A stretch of DNA of 64,000 nt from Alcanivorax sp. GTDB taxonomy: Bacteria; Pseudomonadota; Gammaproteobacteria; Pseudomonadales; Alcanivoracaceae. The notes below the pieces were generated by a model, which made no database searches, had not been told where the DNA came from, and saw only the letters and a list, made by a program, of their open reading frames with translations. The position numbers and the translations under genes are program-made. The stretch spans positions 82,936 to 146,935 of the forward strand of contig JAKUPL010000001.1 of the NCBI GenBank assembly GCA_022449455.1. The letters are read 5' to 3'. This document shows, piece by piece, positions 17,547 through 26,780 of this stretch (position 1 is its first letter; each line of letters starts with the position of its first letter).

Positions 17547-18698
17547 TTATAAAAACGACAAATCCTTGAGCACGCGGCGGGCGATGATCACCCGCATGAT
17601 CTCGTTGGTGCCTTCCAGAATCTGATGCACCCGGCTGTCGCGTACATAGCGCTCCAGCGGGTATTCCTTGATGTAGCCGTAGCCACCGTGCAGTTGCAGC
17701 GCCTGATTGCAGACGTCGAAACACAGATCGGTGGCGAGCCGCTTGGCCATGGCGCAGTAGGTGCTTTTGTCCGCGTCGCCCTGGTCCAGCTTCCAGGCGG
17801 CCAGGCGCACCATCTGCTGCGCCGCCACCAGATGGGTGGCCATGTCCGCCAGGCTGAACTGGGTGTTCTGGAACTCGGCGATCGGCTGACCGAACTGTTT
17901 GCGTTCGCCCACATAGCCCTGTGCCTGTTTGAGCGCGGCGGTGGCGGCGCCCAGGGAGCAGCTGGCGATGTTGATGCGGCCGCCGTCCAGGCCGGCCATG
18001 GCGATGCGGAAGCCCTGGCCCTCGTCGCCGATGCGCTGGTCCGCCGGCACCCGCACGTTCTCCAGGGTGATGGCCCGGGTGGGCTGGCTCTTCCAGCCCA
18101 TCTTTTCCTCGTTGCGGCCGTAGCTGACGCCGGTGGCGTCCGCCGGGATCGCGAAGCAGGAAATGCCGCCGGCGCCCGGGCCGCCGGTGCGCGCCATCAA
18201 CACCAGCACGTCGGTGTCGCCGGCGCCGGAGATGAACACCTTGGCGCCGTTGATCACATAGTCGTCGCCGTCCCGCCTGGCGGTGGTGCTCAGTGAGGCG
18301 GCGTCGGAGCCGGCGTTGGGTTCGGTGAGGCAGTAGGAGGCCAGCGCCTCGCCACTGATCAGCGGCGCCGCCCAGCGTGCCCGCACCGCGTCGCCGCCGA
18401 AGCGGGTCAGCATCCAGGTGGCCATGTTGTGGATGGTGATAAAGGCGGTGGTGGAGGTGCAGCCGGCGGCCAGCTGCTCGAACACCAGCGCCGCGTCCAG
18501 CCGGCTCAGGCCCAGGCCGCCGTGTTGCGCGTCGCAGTACAGCGCGCAGAACCCCAGTTCGCCGGCGCGGCGCAGGGTGTCCTTGGGAAACACGCTGCCC
18601 GCGTCCCATTCGGCGGCGAACGGCGCCAGTTCCTTTTCCGCGAACTGGCGTGCCGTGTCCCGGAACGCCTGCTGCTCGTCATTGAGGGCGAAATCCAC
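17547..18698 (-). CDS. Acyl-CoA dehydrogenase, probably isobutyryl-CoA dehydrogenase
   Basis: A 383-residue flavoprotein acyl-CoA dehydrogenase. It has the FAD-binding segment SYCLTEPNAGSDAASL, a second segment WKSQPTRAITLENV, and the C-terminal HQILEGTNEIMRVIIARRVL carrying the catalytic Glu. The lid with YPLERYVRD is typical of short/branched-chain enzymes. Placed between mmsA and mmsB, it most likely oxidises isobutyryl-CoA to methacrylyl-CoA in the valine pathway. The start is GTG 18698, 11 nt after the mmsA stop, with a weak ribosome binding site, suggesting coupling to mmsA translation. Confidence 0.92.
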   Translation of the reverse strand: MDFALNDEQQAFRDTARQFAEKELAPFAAEWDAGSVFPKDTLRRAGELGFCALYCDAQHGGLGLSRLDAALVFEQLAAGCTSTTAFITIHNMATWMLTRFGGDAVRARWAAPLISGEALASYCLTEPNAGSDAASLSTTARRDGDDYVINGAKVFISGAGDTDVLVLMARTGGPGAGGISCFAIPADATGVSYGRNEEKMGWKSQPTRAITLENVRVPADQRIGDEGQGFRIAMAGLDGGRINIASCSLGAATAALKQAQGYVGERKQFGQPIAEFQNTQFSLADMATHLVAAQQMVRLAAWKLDQGDADKSTYCAMAKRLATDLCFDVCNQALQLHGGYGYIKEYPLERYVRDSRVHQILEGTNEIMRVIIARRVLKDLSFL

Positions 18699-18709
18699 GG
18701 TGCCAGCGC

Positions 18710-20215
<1,506 letters not shown>

Positions 20216-20261
20216 AACGCTTTCTCCTAAAATTATTGGCCGTATTCGGAGGCCGGCGTCG

Positions 20262-21572
20262 TTACACCAGCGTATACAGAACCACCGCCATTACCAGCAC
20301 CACCGAGGGTACCAGTACGCTGGCGATGAACACCGTCGGGTAGGCCCGTTGGTGGGTTTCCTTGCAGATGGCGCGGATGGTGGTCACCACATAGCCGTTG
20401 TGCGGCAGCGAATCGAGACCGCCGGAGGCGAGCGCGGAAATGCGGTGCATGGCGCCGTTATCCAGGCCCATGCCCTGGTAGATCGGCGCCAGGATCGGCA
20501 GGGCGATGCCCAGGCCGCCGGAGGCGGACCCGGTGATGCCGGCGATCACCGTCACCGCCATGGCCAGGCCGGCGTACTCCAGACCGGGCAGATCGGTGAG
20601 CACCGCCACGATCTCCTTGAACGCCGGCGTCAGCGCCGCCACCGCGCCGAAGCCCACCACCGCGCAGGTATTGGCGGTGGCCACCAGCGCATTGTCGGCG
20701 CCGGCGCCCAGGGTGCGCACGCGCTGGTGCAAGTGGCGATGAAACAGGGCGAAGCCGAGCACCAGACTGGCGCCCATGGCCACCAGCAGCGCCTCCACGG
20801 GGCGCACGCCCAGGGCCAGCGACAGCAGATTGAAACCGCCCACCAGCACCAGCAAGGGCAACAGCGCCGCCCAGGTGGGCACCGGCGCGCCGTCGTCCCG
20901 GTCGTGCTGGCGCGCCGCCGCCGCTGGCGGGTCGAAGGTTTCGCCGGCGTTCACCGCCCGGCGCACGCAGCGGCGGATCGCCCAGGCGCCCAGCACCAGA
21001 ATGGTGAGCGCGCAGATCACGCCGATCACGCCGCCGGCCACCGCGGTGGTGCCGAAATGCTCGGTGGGAATCAGGTTCTGTACCTCCGGTGATCCGGGCG
21101 AGGTCATGGTGAACGAAATCGACCCGAACACCATGGCGCCGGGAATAAAGCGGTGCGGCAGGTTGGCGTTCTTGAACAGCTCGAAGGCGATCGGATAGAC
21201 GCTGAAACCCACCACGAACACGCTCACGCCGCCGTAGGTGAGGATCGCCGAGGCGCCCACCACTGCCATGATGGCGCGCTTCTCGCCGAACCAGCGGCTG
21301 GACTGGCGGGCGATGGCCTTGGCGGCGCCGCTGTCGTCCATCAGCTGACCGAAAATCGCGCCGAGCAAAATGGCCGGAAACCAGGTGGTGAAAAAGCCGG
21401 TGAAGCCGGCCATGTAACTGTCCAGCATGGCGTCGTCCAACGGCAGGCCGCTGCACACCGCCACCAGCATGGCGCACAGCACCGCGGAGATGATGATGTT
21501 GACGCCGCGCATGGTCAGCACCACCAGTAAAGCCAGGCCGGCGAACAGCCCGAGGAAGCTGGCTACAAGCAT
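20262..21572 (-). CDS. GntP-family permease
   Basis: A 436-residue inner-membrane secondary transporter of the gluconate:H+ symporter (GntP) family with about 12-14 hydrophobic segments. Examples are [17 protein letters not shown]-like N-terminal sequence, [20 protein letters not shown], and [19 protein letters not shown] 21572 has GGGAGAG upstream; the open frame extends further but without support. Members carry gluconate or short hydroxy acids such as 3-hydroxybutyrate. Next to mmsAB, uptake of 3-hydroxyisobutyrate or a related hydroxy acid is plausible but inferred. It is divergent from the MmsR-like regulator. Confidence 0.85.
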   Translation of the reverse strand: MLVASFLGLFAGLALLVVLTMRGVNIIISAVLCAMLVAVCSGLPLDDAMLDSYMAGFTGFFTTWFPAILLGAIFGQLMDDSGAAKAIARQSSRWFGEKRAIMAVVGASAILTYGGVSVFVVGFSVYPIAFELFKNANLPHRFIPGAMVFGSISFTMTSPGSPEVQNLIPTEHFGTTAVAGGVIGVICALTILVLGAWAIRRCVRRAVNAGETFDPPAAAARQHDRDDGAPVPTWAALLPLLVLVGGFNLLSLALGVRPVEALLVAMGASLVLGFALFHRHLHQRVRTLGAGADNALVATANTCAVVGFGAVAALTPAFKEIVAVLTDLPGLEYAGLAMAVTVIAGITGSASGGLGIALPILAPIYQGMGLDNGAMHRISALASGGLDSLPHNGYVVTTIRAICKETHQRAYPTVFIASVLVPSVVLVMAVVLYTLV

Positions 21573-21606
21573 GAGCTCTCCCTGTTTCTTGTGTTGTTGT
21601 TCTGGC

Positions 21607-21630
21607 GATGACGTTCGCATGGACGTCATC
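21607..21630. promoter_or_regulatory. Inverted repeat in the gntP/mmsR divergent region
   Basis: Perfect 8-bp arms GATGACGT (21607-21614) and ACGTCATC (21623-21630) are separated by 8 nt. The element is 35 nt upstream of the GntP permease start and 70 nt upstream of the AraC gene. A T-rich stretch follows on the plus strand, but there is no upstream plus-strand gene to terminate, so an operator is the likelier reading. Confidence 0.5.
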
Positions 21631-21699
21631 GTGTTTTTCAATTATTGCTATGGTGTACCACAGGCTTTTGGCGGATAAGATGGCTTTAATTGATAGGTA

Positions 21700-22611
21700 A
21701 TGGACAAAATTGCGATGCACGGAACCGGTTCACAGGTGGAAACCTCCCAATGGCCGCTGCCGGAAAGCGGCCGGCGGGTGGTGATCCCGCCGGCGCTGGT
21801 GACGGAGCTGGCGGCACACCCGCTTTGCCGGGATTGCTTGCCCCACGGGGCCGGGTTTTACCCCAGCGCCGCCGGCCACCAGATGGACCGTGGCGCGCCC
21901 CGGGACCATCTGCTGATCTACTGCCTGGCGGGCTCCGGCGAAGCGGAACTGGAGGGCCGGCGCCAGTCGGTGGGTGCCGGTGACGTGCTGCTGTTCCGCG
22001 AGGGCCGGCCGCACCGCTACCGGGCCAACCCGGACGACCCCTGGACCATTTATTGGGCGCACCTGGGCGGCGACCGGGTGGACGACTATTTCGACGCGGT
22101 GCTGGACGGCCCGGATGCCTTCGTGGCGCCGGTGGGTCGCCATCCCCGCCTCACCGAGGACCTGGACGCCCTGCTGGCCACGGTCACCCGCTTTCGCGGC
22201 CACCACCTGATCTACGCCGCCAACCTGCTGAAAAGCCTGCTCAGCTACATGGCCTTGATGCGCCGCCAGCGCGAGGACCGCAACGACGCGCTGGACGTGG
22301 CCCGGGTGCAGGCCTGGCTGCGCGCCCGGCTCCATCAGCGGGTGGACCTGAACACCCTGGTGACCGCCACCAGCGACCTGTCGCGTTACCACTTTATCCG
22401 CGCCTACAAGCGCCAGACCGGCCAGACGCCGATGCAGGCGTTCCAGCATCTGAAGATCAGCCGTGCCTGCTACCTGCTCGACATCACCGACCTGAGCGTG
22501 GTCGACATCGCCCAGCAACTGGGCTTCGACGACCCTTACTACTTCTCCAGGATGTTCAAGAAAGTGATCGGCATGGCGCCCCGGGACTACCGGCGGGAGC
22601 ATCTGGCCTAG
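21700..22611 (+). CDS. mmsR: AraC-family regulator, MmsR-like
   Basis: A 303-residue transcription factor with an N-terminal cupin-type sensor domain (HQMDRGAPRDHLLIYCLAG and AGDVLLFREGRPHRY) and a C-terminal double HTH ending LSVVDIAQQLGFDDPYYFSRM with PRDYRREH. It is divergent from the gntP-mmsA-ACAD-mmsB run. In Pseudomonas aeruginosa the AraC-type MmsR activates mmsAB from this relative position, so activation of valine catabolism is the most likely role. The start is uncertain: ATG 21700 has only a weak ribosome binding site and ATG 21715 is an alternative. The symbol is by context. Confidence 0.82.
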   Translation: MDKIAMHGTGSQVETSQWPLPESGRRVVIPPALVTELAAHPLCRDCLPHGAGFYPSAAGHQMDRGAPRDHLLIYCLAGSGEAELEGRRQSVGAGDVLLFREGRPHRYRANPDDPWTIYWAHLGGDRVDDYFDAVLDGPDAFVAPVGRHPRLTEDLDALLATVTRFRGHHLIYAANLLKSLLSYMALMRRQREDRNDALDVARVQAWLRARLHQRVDLNTLVTATSDLSRYHFIRAYKRQTGQTPMQAFQHLKISRACYLLDITDLSVVDIAQQLGFDDPYYFSRMFKKVIGMAPRDYRREHLA

Positions 22612-22637
22612 GAAATCGGGTCGCGGCGTCGGTGTGA

Positions 22638-24071
22638 TCAGCCACTCGCCGACGGTGTTTTCCGCCATTCCAGAAAGGCGCCGCCGGCGTTTTCCACGGC
22701 CTGTTCCAGGGCCTGGCGGCGTTTGCCGTCGCTTTGGTGGCGGGGCGGGTTTTGCAGTGCTTTTTGCAGGCGCTGGCGGTCGCCGCGGGGCAGTTGTTCG
22801 AGCCAGTGGCGGTCGCCGTGGTCCAGGGTCAGAGGATCACGGCCGGCGTGGTTGCGGTGGCTGACCTGGAACCAGTGCTCCAGGGCGCGGCCCAGCACCA
22901 CGTAACCGAACTGGGGGTCGCGGACCGGGCCGAATTCGGCGCGGCGGCCGCCGCCAGCCAGCGGCGCCAGCAGCTTGAGCGCGCCCAATTTGTCGGCGTA
23001 TTTGCCGCCGTAATAGAGGCTGCCGGCGGCGCCCAGCACGCCGCCGATCAGGGCGCCGGTGCCCAACGAGTGGCCGGCGGCCAGGGCATCGATGCCGGCG
23101 CCGCCCAGGGCCCCGGCGCCGAAGCCGGCGGTGGCCAGGTAGGTGCGGCTTACGCCCCAGGCGCGGCGCGCCTGTTCGCTGAACAGGTCGTGGCCACCGT
23201 CCCAGTCCAGCTGCTGTTCGCGGCGATGCAGATGGCGGTGGCGGTAGAGCGCTTCCACATCGCGGCGCAGGGTTTGCTCGCGGCGCCGCTGACGGTCCCG
23301 CCAACGGCGGGCCAGGTCGTGTTCCAGGGCGTCGCGGTTGTCGTGTTCGTTGAAGCGGGCGCTTTCCGCGTGGGTCAGCATGTCCGCCAGGGCTTCGGCG
23401 ATCAGGCCCAGGGCGCGGTGCTGCCGGTGGCGGCGCTGGTCGCGCAGGTGGTTCACCGCTTCTTCCAACGGCGCTTCCCAGTCCGGCGCCAGCTGGCCGA
23501 AGCCGCGCAGCAGGCTCAGGTGCGTATCGAACGGCGCGCGCACCGCGTCGAAGTCGCGCACGATCTGGAAGTACTGCCCCAGAGCGGCCCGCCAGTCGGC
23601 CAGGTGGTCGCCCTGGCCGATACGGTTGATCAGCGCCAGGCTGGGCCGGCCGGTCCAGCGCAGAATCTCCATCTCCGCTTCCTGTTCCGGGCTGTAGGGC
23701 ACGGCGCCGTCCACCACATAGAGAATGCCGGCGCCGTCCAGGATCGGCGTGAGCAGCTCGCATTCGTCGTGGAAGCGCGGGTCGTCCCGGTGCTGGGTGA
23801 CGAAGGCGCGCACCGTGTCGGCCCGGTCCGAGGCGCTGGCGCTGTGCGCCTGCAACCAGGCCAGCACCTTGCGCGGGCGCTGAAAGCCGGGGGTGTCGAT
23901 CAGCTCGTAGAGGACGTGGCCGTCCACGCTCAGCGGATAGTGGTGGCTGTCGCGGGTGGTGCCCGGTTCCAGGGCGATGGCGATGCCGTCGTTCTGGGCC
24001 AGGGTGGCGACGATGCTCGACTTGCCCTTGTTGGGGTGGCCGACCACGGCGAAGCGGGGCGGGGCGGTCAT
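22638..24071 (-). CDS. DUF3482 GTPase
   Basis: A 477-residue TRAFAC-type GTPase. The P-loop GHPNKGKSS lies at about residues 10-18, the G2 Thr in PGTTRDSH, G3 is DTPG, and the base-specificity segment reads LINRIGQGD rather than a clean NKxD. A Gly/Ala-rich hydrophobic stretch around residues 300-360 could insert into a membrane, as in the DUF3482 family. It overlaps the DUF2868 gene by 4 nt (ATGA), and that gene follows a small lipoprotein gene. The pairing of DUF3482 and DUF2868 proteins is conserved in Pseudomonas-like bacteria; function is not established. Convergent with the AraC gene, 26 nt away. Confidence 0.85.
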   Translation of the reverse strand: MTAPPRFAVVGHPNKGKSSIVATLAQNDGIAIALEPGTTRDSHHYPLSVDGHVLYELIDTPGFQRPRKVLAWLQAHSASASDRADTVRAFVTQHRDDPRFHDECELLTPILDGAGILYVVDGAVPYSPEQEAEMEILRWTGRPSLALINRIGQGDHLADWRAALGQYFQIVRDFDAVRAPFDTHLSLLRGFGQLAPDWEAPLEEAVNHLRDQRRHRQHRALGLIAEALADMLTHAESARFNEHDNRDALEHDLARRWRDRQRRREQTLRRDVEALYRHRHLHRREQQLDWDGGHDLFSEQARRAWGVSRTYLATAGFGAGALGGAGIDALAAGHSLGTGALIGGVLGAAGSLYYGGKYADKLGALKLLAPLAGGGRRAEFGPVRDPQFGYVVLGRALEHWFQVSHRNHAGRDPLTLDHGDRHWLEQLPRGDRQRLQKALQNPPRHQSDGKRRQALEQAVENAGGAFLEWRKTPSASG

Positions 24072-25405
24072 GGCGCGGCGGCCTCCTGGTCGGCGGGCAG
24101 CGGCGAGCACAGTTGCAGCGCCGCATCCTGCCGGCGGGCCACGAAGCGTTGCCAGGGCGCCAGGCCACGGTCGTCGGTGGCCAGGGGCTGCAGCAGAATC
24201 GGCGTGGCCGCGCCCCAGTGGGCGCGGGCGTCGTCGAGAAAGTCGGCCAGATCACCGGTGGGTGGCTCCCAGGCGCGCACCAGAATCACCACCGGGCGAC
24301 CGCCGTTGGCCCGGTTCAGGGTGTCCCGGTCCTGCTCCAGGCTGGCGGCGCCGCCCGCGTCCAGCACCCTGGCCTCGCCGAGCCGGGGGCGCAGCCGGCC
24401 TTGATCGTCGGCGCCGGCCCAGCGGATCAGGGTGCCGGTCTCCGACGGCGGTTGCGGGGCCGGGCTCGGCGCCGGGGTGGTCAGGGGCACGGCGGCGGGC
24501 GCTTCGTCGCCGCTGTCCACCCAGGGGGTGGTGAACCGTTCGCACAGGGCGGCCACGCCCGGATGGTCACGCAGCAGGCGCCGCGCCCGGTGGCGCAGAT
24601 GGGCCTGGGCCAGCATCAGCAGCGCCAGCCGGGGCAGCACCACATAGCAGAGCCAGGTCATCACCAGGAACGGCCACCAGCCGCCGAGCAGGGCCGGGTC
24701 CGCCGGCTGGCCGTTCTGCAGGCGGAAATAGCGGGACTGGGCCACCAGATTCAGGTCCGGCACGGCGGCGGGCAGCCAGCCGCGCCACGGCCAGGCCAGG
24801 GCGTCCACCAGCCCATGGTAGGCGGGCGCCGAGGTTTGCAGGGTGGTGCTCCAGCCGAACGCCAGGTCGCGCACCAGAATCTGCGCCAGCAGGGTCAGCA
24901 GGGCGGTGACGGCGAAGGCCAGACCGCCGGCCTGGGCGGCGCGCCCGGCCAGTTGCGGTTGCAGGGGGCGCAGCGCCGGCGCCGGTTGGTCCGGGTCGGA
25001 GCGGTCCAGCAGGGCGCCCCAGGGGCGCCAGCCGGCCAGGGACTGACCGGCGGTGAGCACCGCCAGCAGCAGTTGCACCAGCACCAGGGCCAGAAACAGG
25101 GTGACATTGATGCGCGCCGGGCCGGTCACGTAGAGCAGGCCGAGCATGGTCAGCACGCCGAGCACACCGCCGGCCAGCACCAGACCGCCGTTGAGGCGCC
25201 GCCAACGGCGTAGCGGCGCGGTAGGGTGGCGGCCGTCGCCCACCGCGTGCAGCCATTCCGCCAGCGACGGCGGCGTGGCGCCGGCCTGCTCGCGCACCAG
25301 CGCCAGGCGCCGGTCACGGCGGTGCAGAAAAGCCGGGGTCTGGTCGCGGTCGCGGCGGTATTGGGCGTCGAAGTCCAGCAGCAGACGCAGCGGTGACGAG
25401 GACAA
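24068..25405 (-). CDS. DUF2868 membrane protein
   Basis: A 445-residue inner-membrane protein. Hydrophobic segments cover roughly residues 75-140 and 165-265 (LAGGVLGVLTMLGLLYV, FLALVLVQLLLAVLTAG, FAVTALLTLLAQILV, FLVMTWLCYVVLPRLALLMLA), and a cytoplasmic C-terminal domain of about 170 residues follows with AEPPTGD-like and VVILVRAWEPP strands. The family is the usual partner of the DUF3482 GTPase encoded next, with which it shares a 4-nt overlap. The start is TTG 25405: it directly follows the stop of the lipoprotein gene, and AAGGAG lies 9 nt upstream. No enzymatic motif is seen. Confidence 0.82.
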   Translation of the reverse strand: MSSSPLRLLLDFDAQYRRDRDQTPAFLHRRDRRLALVREQAGATPPSLAEWLHAVGDGRHPTAPLRRWRRLNGGLVLAGGVLGVLTMLGLLYVTGPARINVTLFLALVLVQLLLAVLTAGQSLAGWRPWGALLDRSDPDQPAPALRPLQPQLAGRAAQAGGLAFAVTALLTLLAQILVRDLAFGWSTTLQTSAPAYHGLVDALAWPWRGWLPAAVPDLNLVAQSRYFRLQNGQPADPALLGGWWPFLVMTWLCYVVLPRLALLMLAQAHLRHRARRLLRDHPGVAALCERFTTPWVDSGDEAPAAVPLTTPAPSPAPQPPSETGTLIRWAGADDQGRLRPRLGEARVLDAGGAASLEQDRDTLNRANGGRPVVILVRAWEPPTGDLADFLDDARAHWGAATPILLQPLATDDRGLAPWQRFVARRQDAALQLCSPLPADQEAAAP

Positions 25406-25663
25406 TTAGCGCGGCTCCTTGCCCTCGGGCAGGGTGTAATGGACGCCCTCCTGGCCACAGGCGTGGCAGGCATTGCCGAATTTGCCGACCTTCTCGCCGG
25501 CGCGGTCGTAGCCGATCACCGGGCGGTATTCCATGGTGCACATCTGCGGGCGCGTCTCCGGGCAGACCCGGGCGCCTTCCGGCAACGGAGCGGCGGGCTG
25601 TTGGGCACAGCCGGCGGCCAGGGCGGTCAGCGTCAGCAGCAGGGGGGGCAGAAAACGGCGCAT
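25406..25663 (-). CDS. Small hypothetical lipoprotein
   Basis: An 85-residue lipoprotein precursor. The signal peptide MRRFLPPLLLTLTALAAGC has a lipobox AAGC, giving a mature protein of about 67 residues. The mature part has four Cys: VCPETRPQMC and CHACGQEGVHYTLPEG. The spaced CxxC may bind metal or form a disulfide. ATG 25663 has AAGGAGAG upstream; the longer frame to 25786 overlaps the promoter of the divergent DUF815 gene and is rejected. The stop codon abuts the TTG start of the DUF2868 gene, so this is the first gene of a three-gene operon with DUF2868 and the DUF3482 GTPase. Confidence 0.75.
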   Translation of the reverse strand: MRRFLPPLLLTLTALAAGCAQQPAAPLPEGARVCPETRPQMCTMEYRPVIGYDRAGEKVGKFGNACHACGQEGVHYTLPEGKEPR

Positions 25664-25806
25664 CGAACTCTCCTTATTACGATCAGGCGTCCATGGTACC
25701 GCGTGGGCGGGCATTTGGGGCCACCGTTTGCGGGTGGGTGCCAAGACAAGCCCGTTGACCTTATCATTGTGCCCCTCGATACCCACGGCAAAGAGGATGG
25801 CGGAGC

Positions 25807-26571
25807 ATGAACGAGGTGGATTGGCGAAGCGAAGTGGCGGCCATCTGGCGGCCGCGCCAGCAGCGGCTGCGCCCGGTGCGCAACCTGGATCCGGTGCGCC
25901 TGGACGATCTGCTCGGCATCGACACTCAGAAAGCCAAGCTGATCCAGAACACGGAGCGCTTTCTGGCCGGCAAACCCGCCAACCACGCCTTGCTGTGGGG
26001 CAGCCGTGGCACCGGCAAGTCCTCGCTGGTGAAGGCCCTGCTCAATGCCTACGCGCCCAAGGGACTGCGAGTGATCGAGGTGGAGAAGCACGACCTGATC
26101 GACCTGCCGGACATCGTCGACGACGTCCGTGAGCGCGCCCAGCGTTTCGTGATCTATTGCGATGACCTGGCGTTCGAGGACGGCGACGAACAATACAAAC
26201 ACCTTAAAAGCGTGCTCGAGGGCTCCCTGGAACTGCCGCCCGACAACGTCAAGTTGTACGCCACCAGCAATCGTCGCCATCTGATCAGCGAGTACCGGTC
26301 GGACAACGATCAGAGCCGGGTGGTGGGCACCGAGATGCATCATGGTGACGTGGTCGAGGAGAAGATCTCCCTGGCGGACCGCTTCGGGCTGTCGCTGAGC
26401 TTCTACCCGATCAACGAAGAGCGCTACTTCGAGATGGTGGACCACCTGTTCGGCCCGGTGGCCGACCGCCATGAACTGCACATTCGCGCGCGCCGCTTCT
26501 CCATGGAGCGCGGCGTCCGGTCCGGCCGCACCGCGCGCCAGTTTTACAACCAGTTCATCGGCGAGTTCTGA
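25807..26571 (+). CDS. DUF815 AAA-type ATP-binding protein
   Basis: A 254-residue AAA-type P-loop protein of the DUF815 family. Walker A is WGSRGTGKSSLVKA (about residues 62-75), Walker B is FVIYCDDLAFE, sensor-like ATSNRRHL follows, and a late helical part with SGRTARQFYNQF ends the protein. There is no membrane segment. ATG 25807 is preceded by a purine-rich GAGGATGG. The protein is full length for the family; its biological role is undefined. It is divergent from the lipoprotein/DUF2868/DUF3482 operon and shares a 143-nt intergenic region with it. Confidence 0.88.
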   Translation: MNEVDWRSEVAAIWRPRQQRLRPVRNLDPVRLDDLLGIDTQKAKLIQNTERFLAGKPANHALLWGSRGTGKSSLVKALLNAYAPKGLRVIEVEKHDLIDLPDIVDDVRERAQRFVIYCDDLAFEDGDEQYKHLKSVLEGSLELPPDNVKLYATSNRRHLISEYRSDNDQSRVVGTEMHHGDVVEEKISLADRFGLSLSFYPINEERYFEMVDHLFGPVADRHELHIRARRFSMERGVRSGRTARQFYNQFIGEF

Positions 26572-26780
26572 CACGGCGCGGGACTCGTGGCATACTGCCG
26601 GTTCATTTCGTCAGAGTCCCATCCATGGAGCGCCGTTCGCCCCACAATCGGATGATGATCACGCCCGCGCACTGTCCCCGCCGCGGGCGTCGCCCTTATT
26701 TCCCCGATCCGCCCCGTTGTCGCCGAGCCCCGACCTGTTAAGCTCAAAGCGGCTTTGCCGCGACGAATAACGGAAACTCT

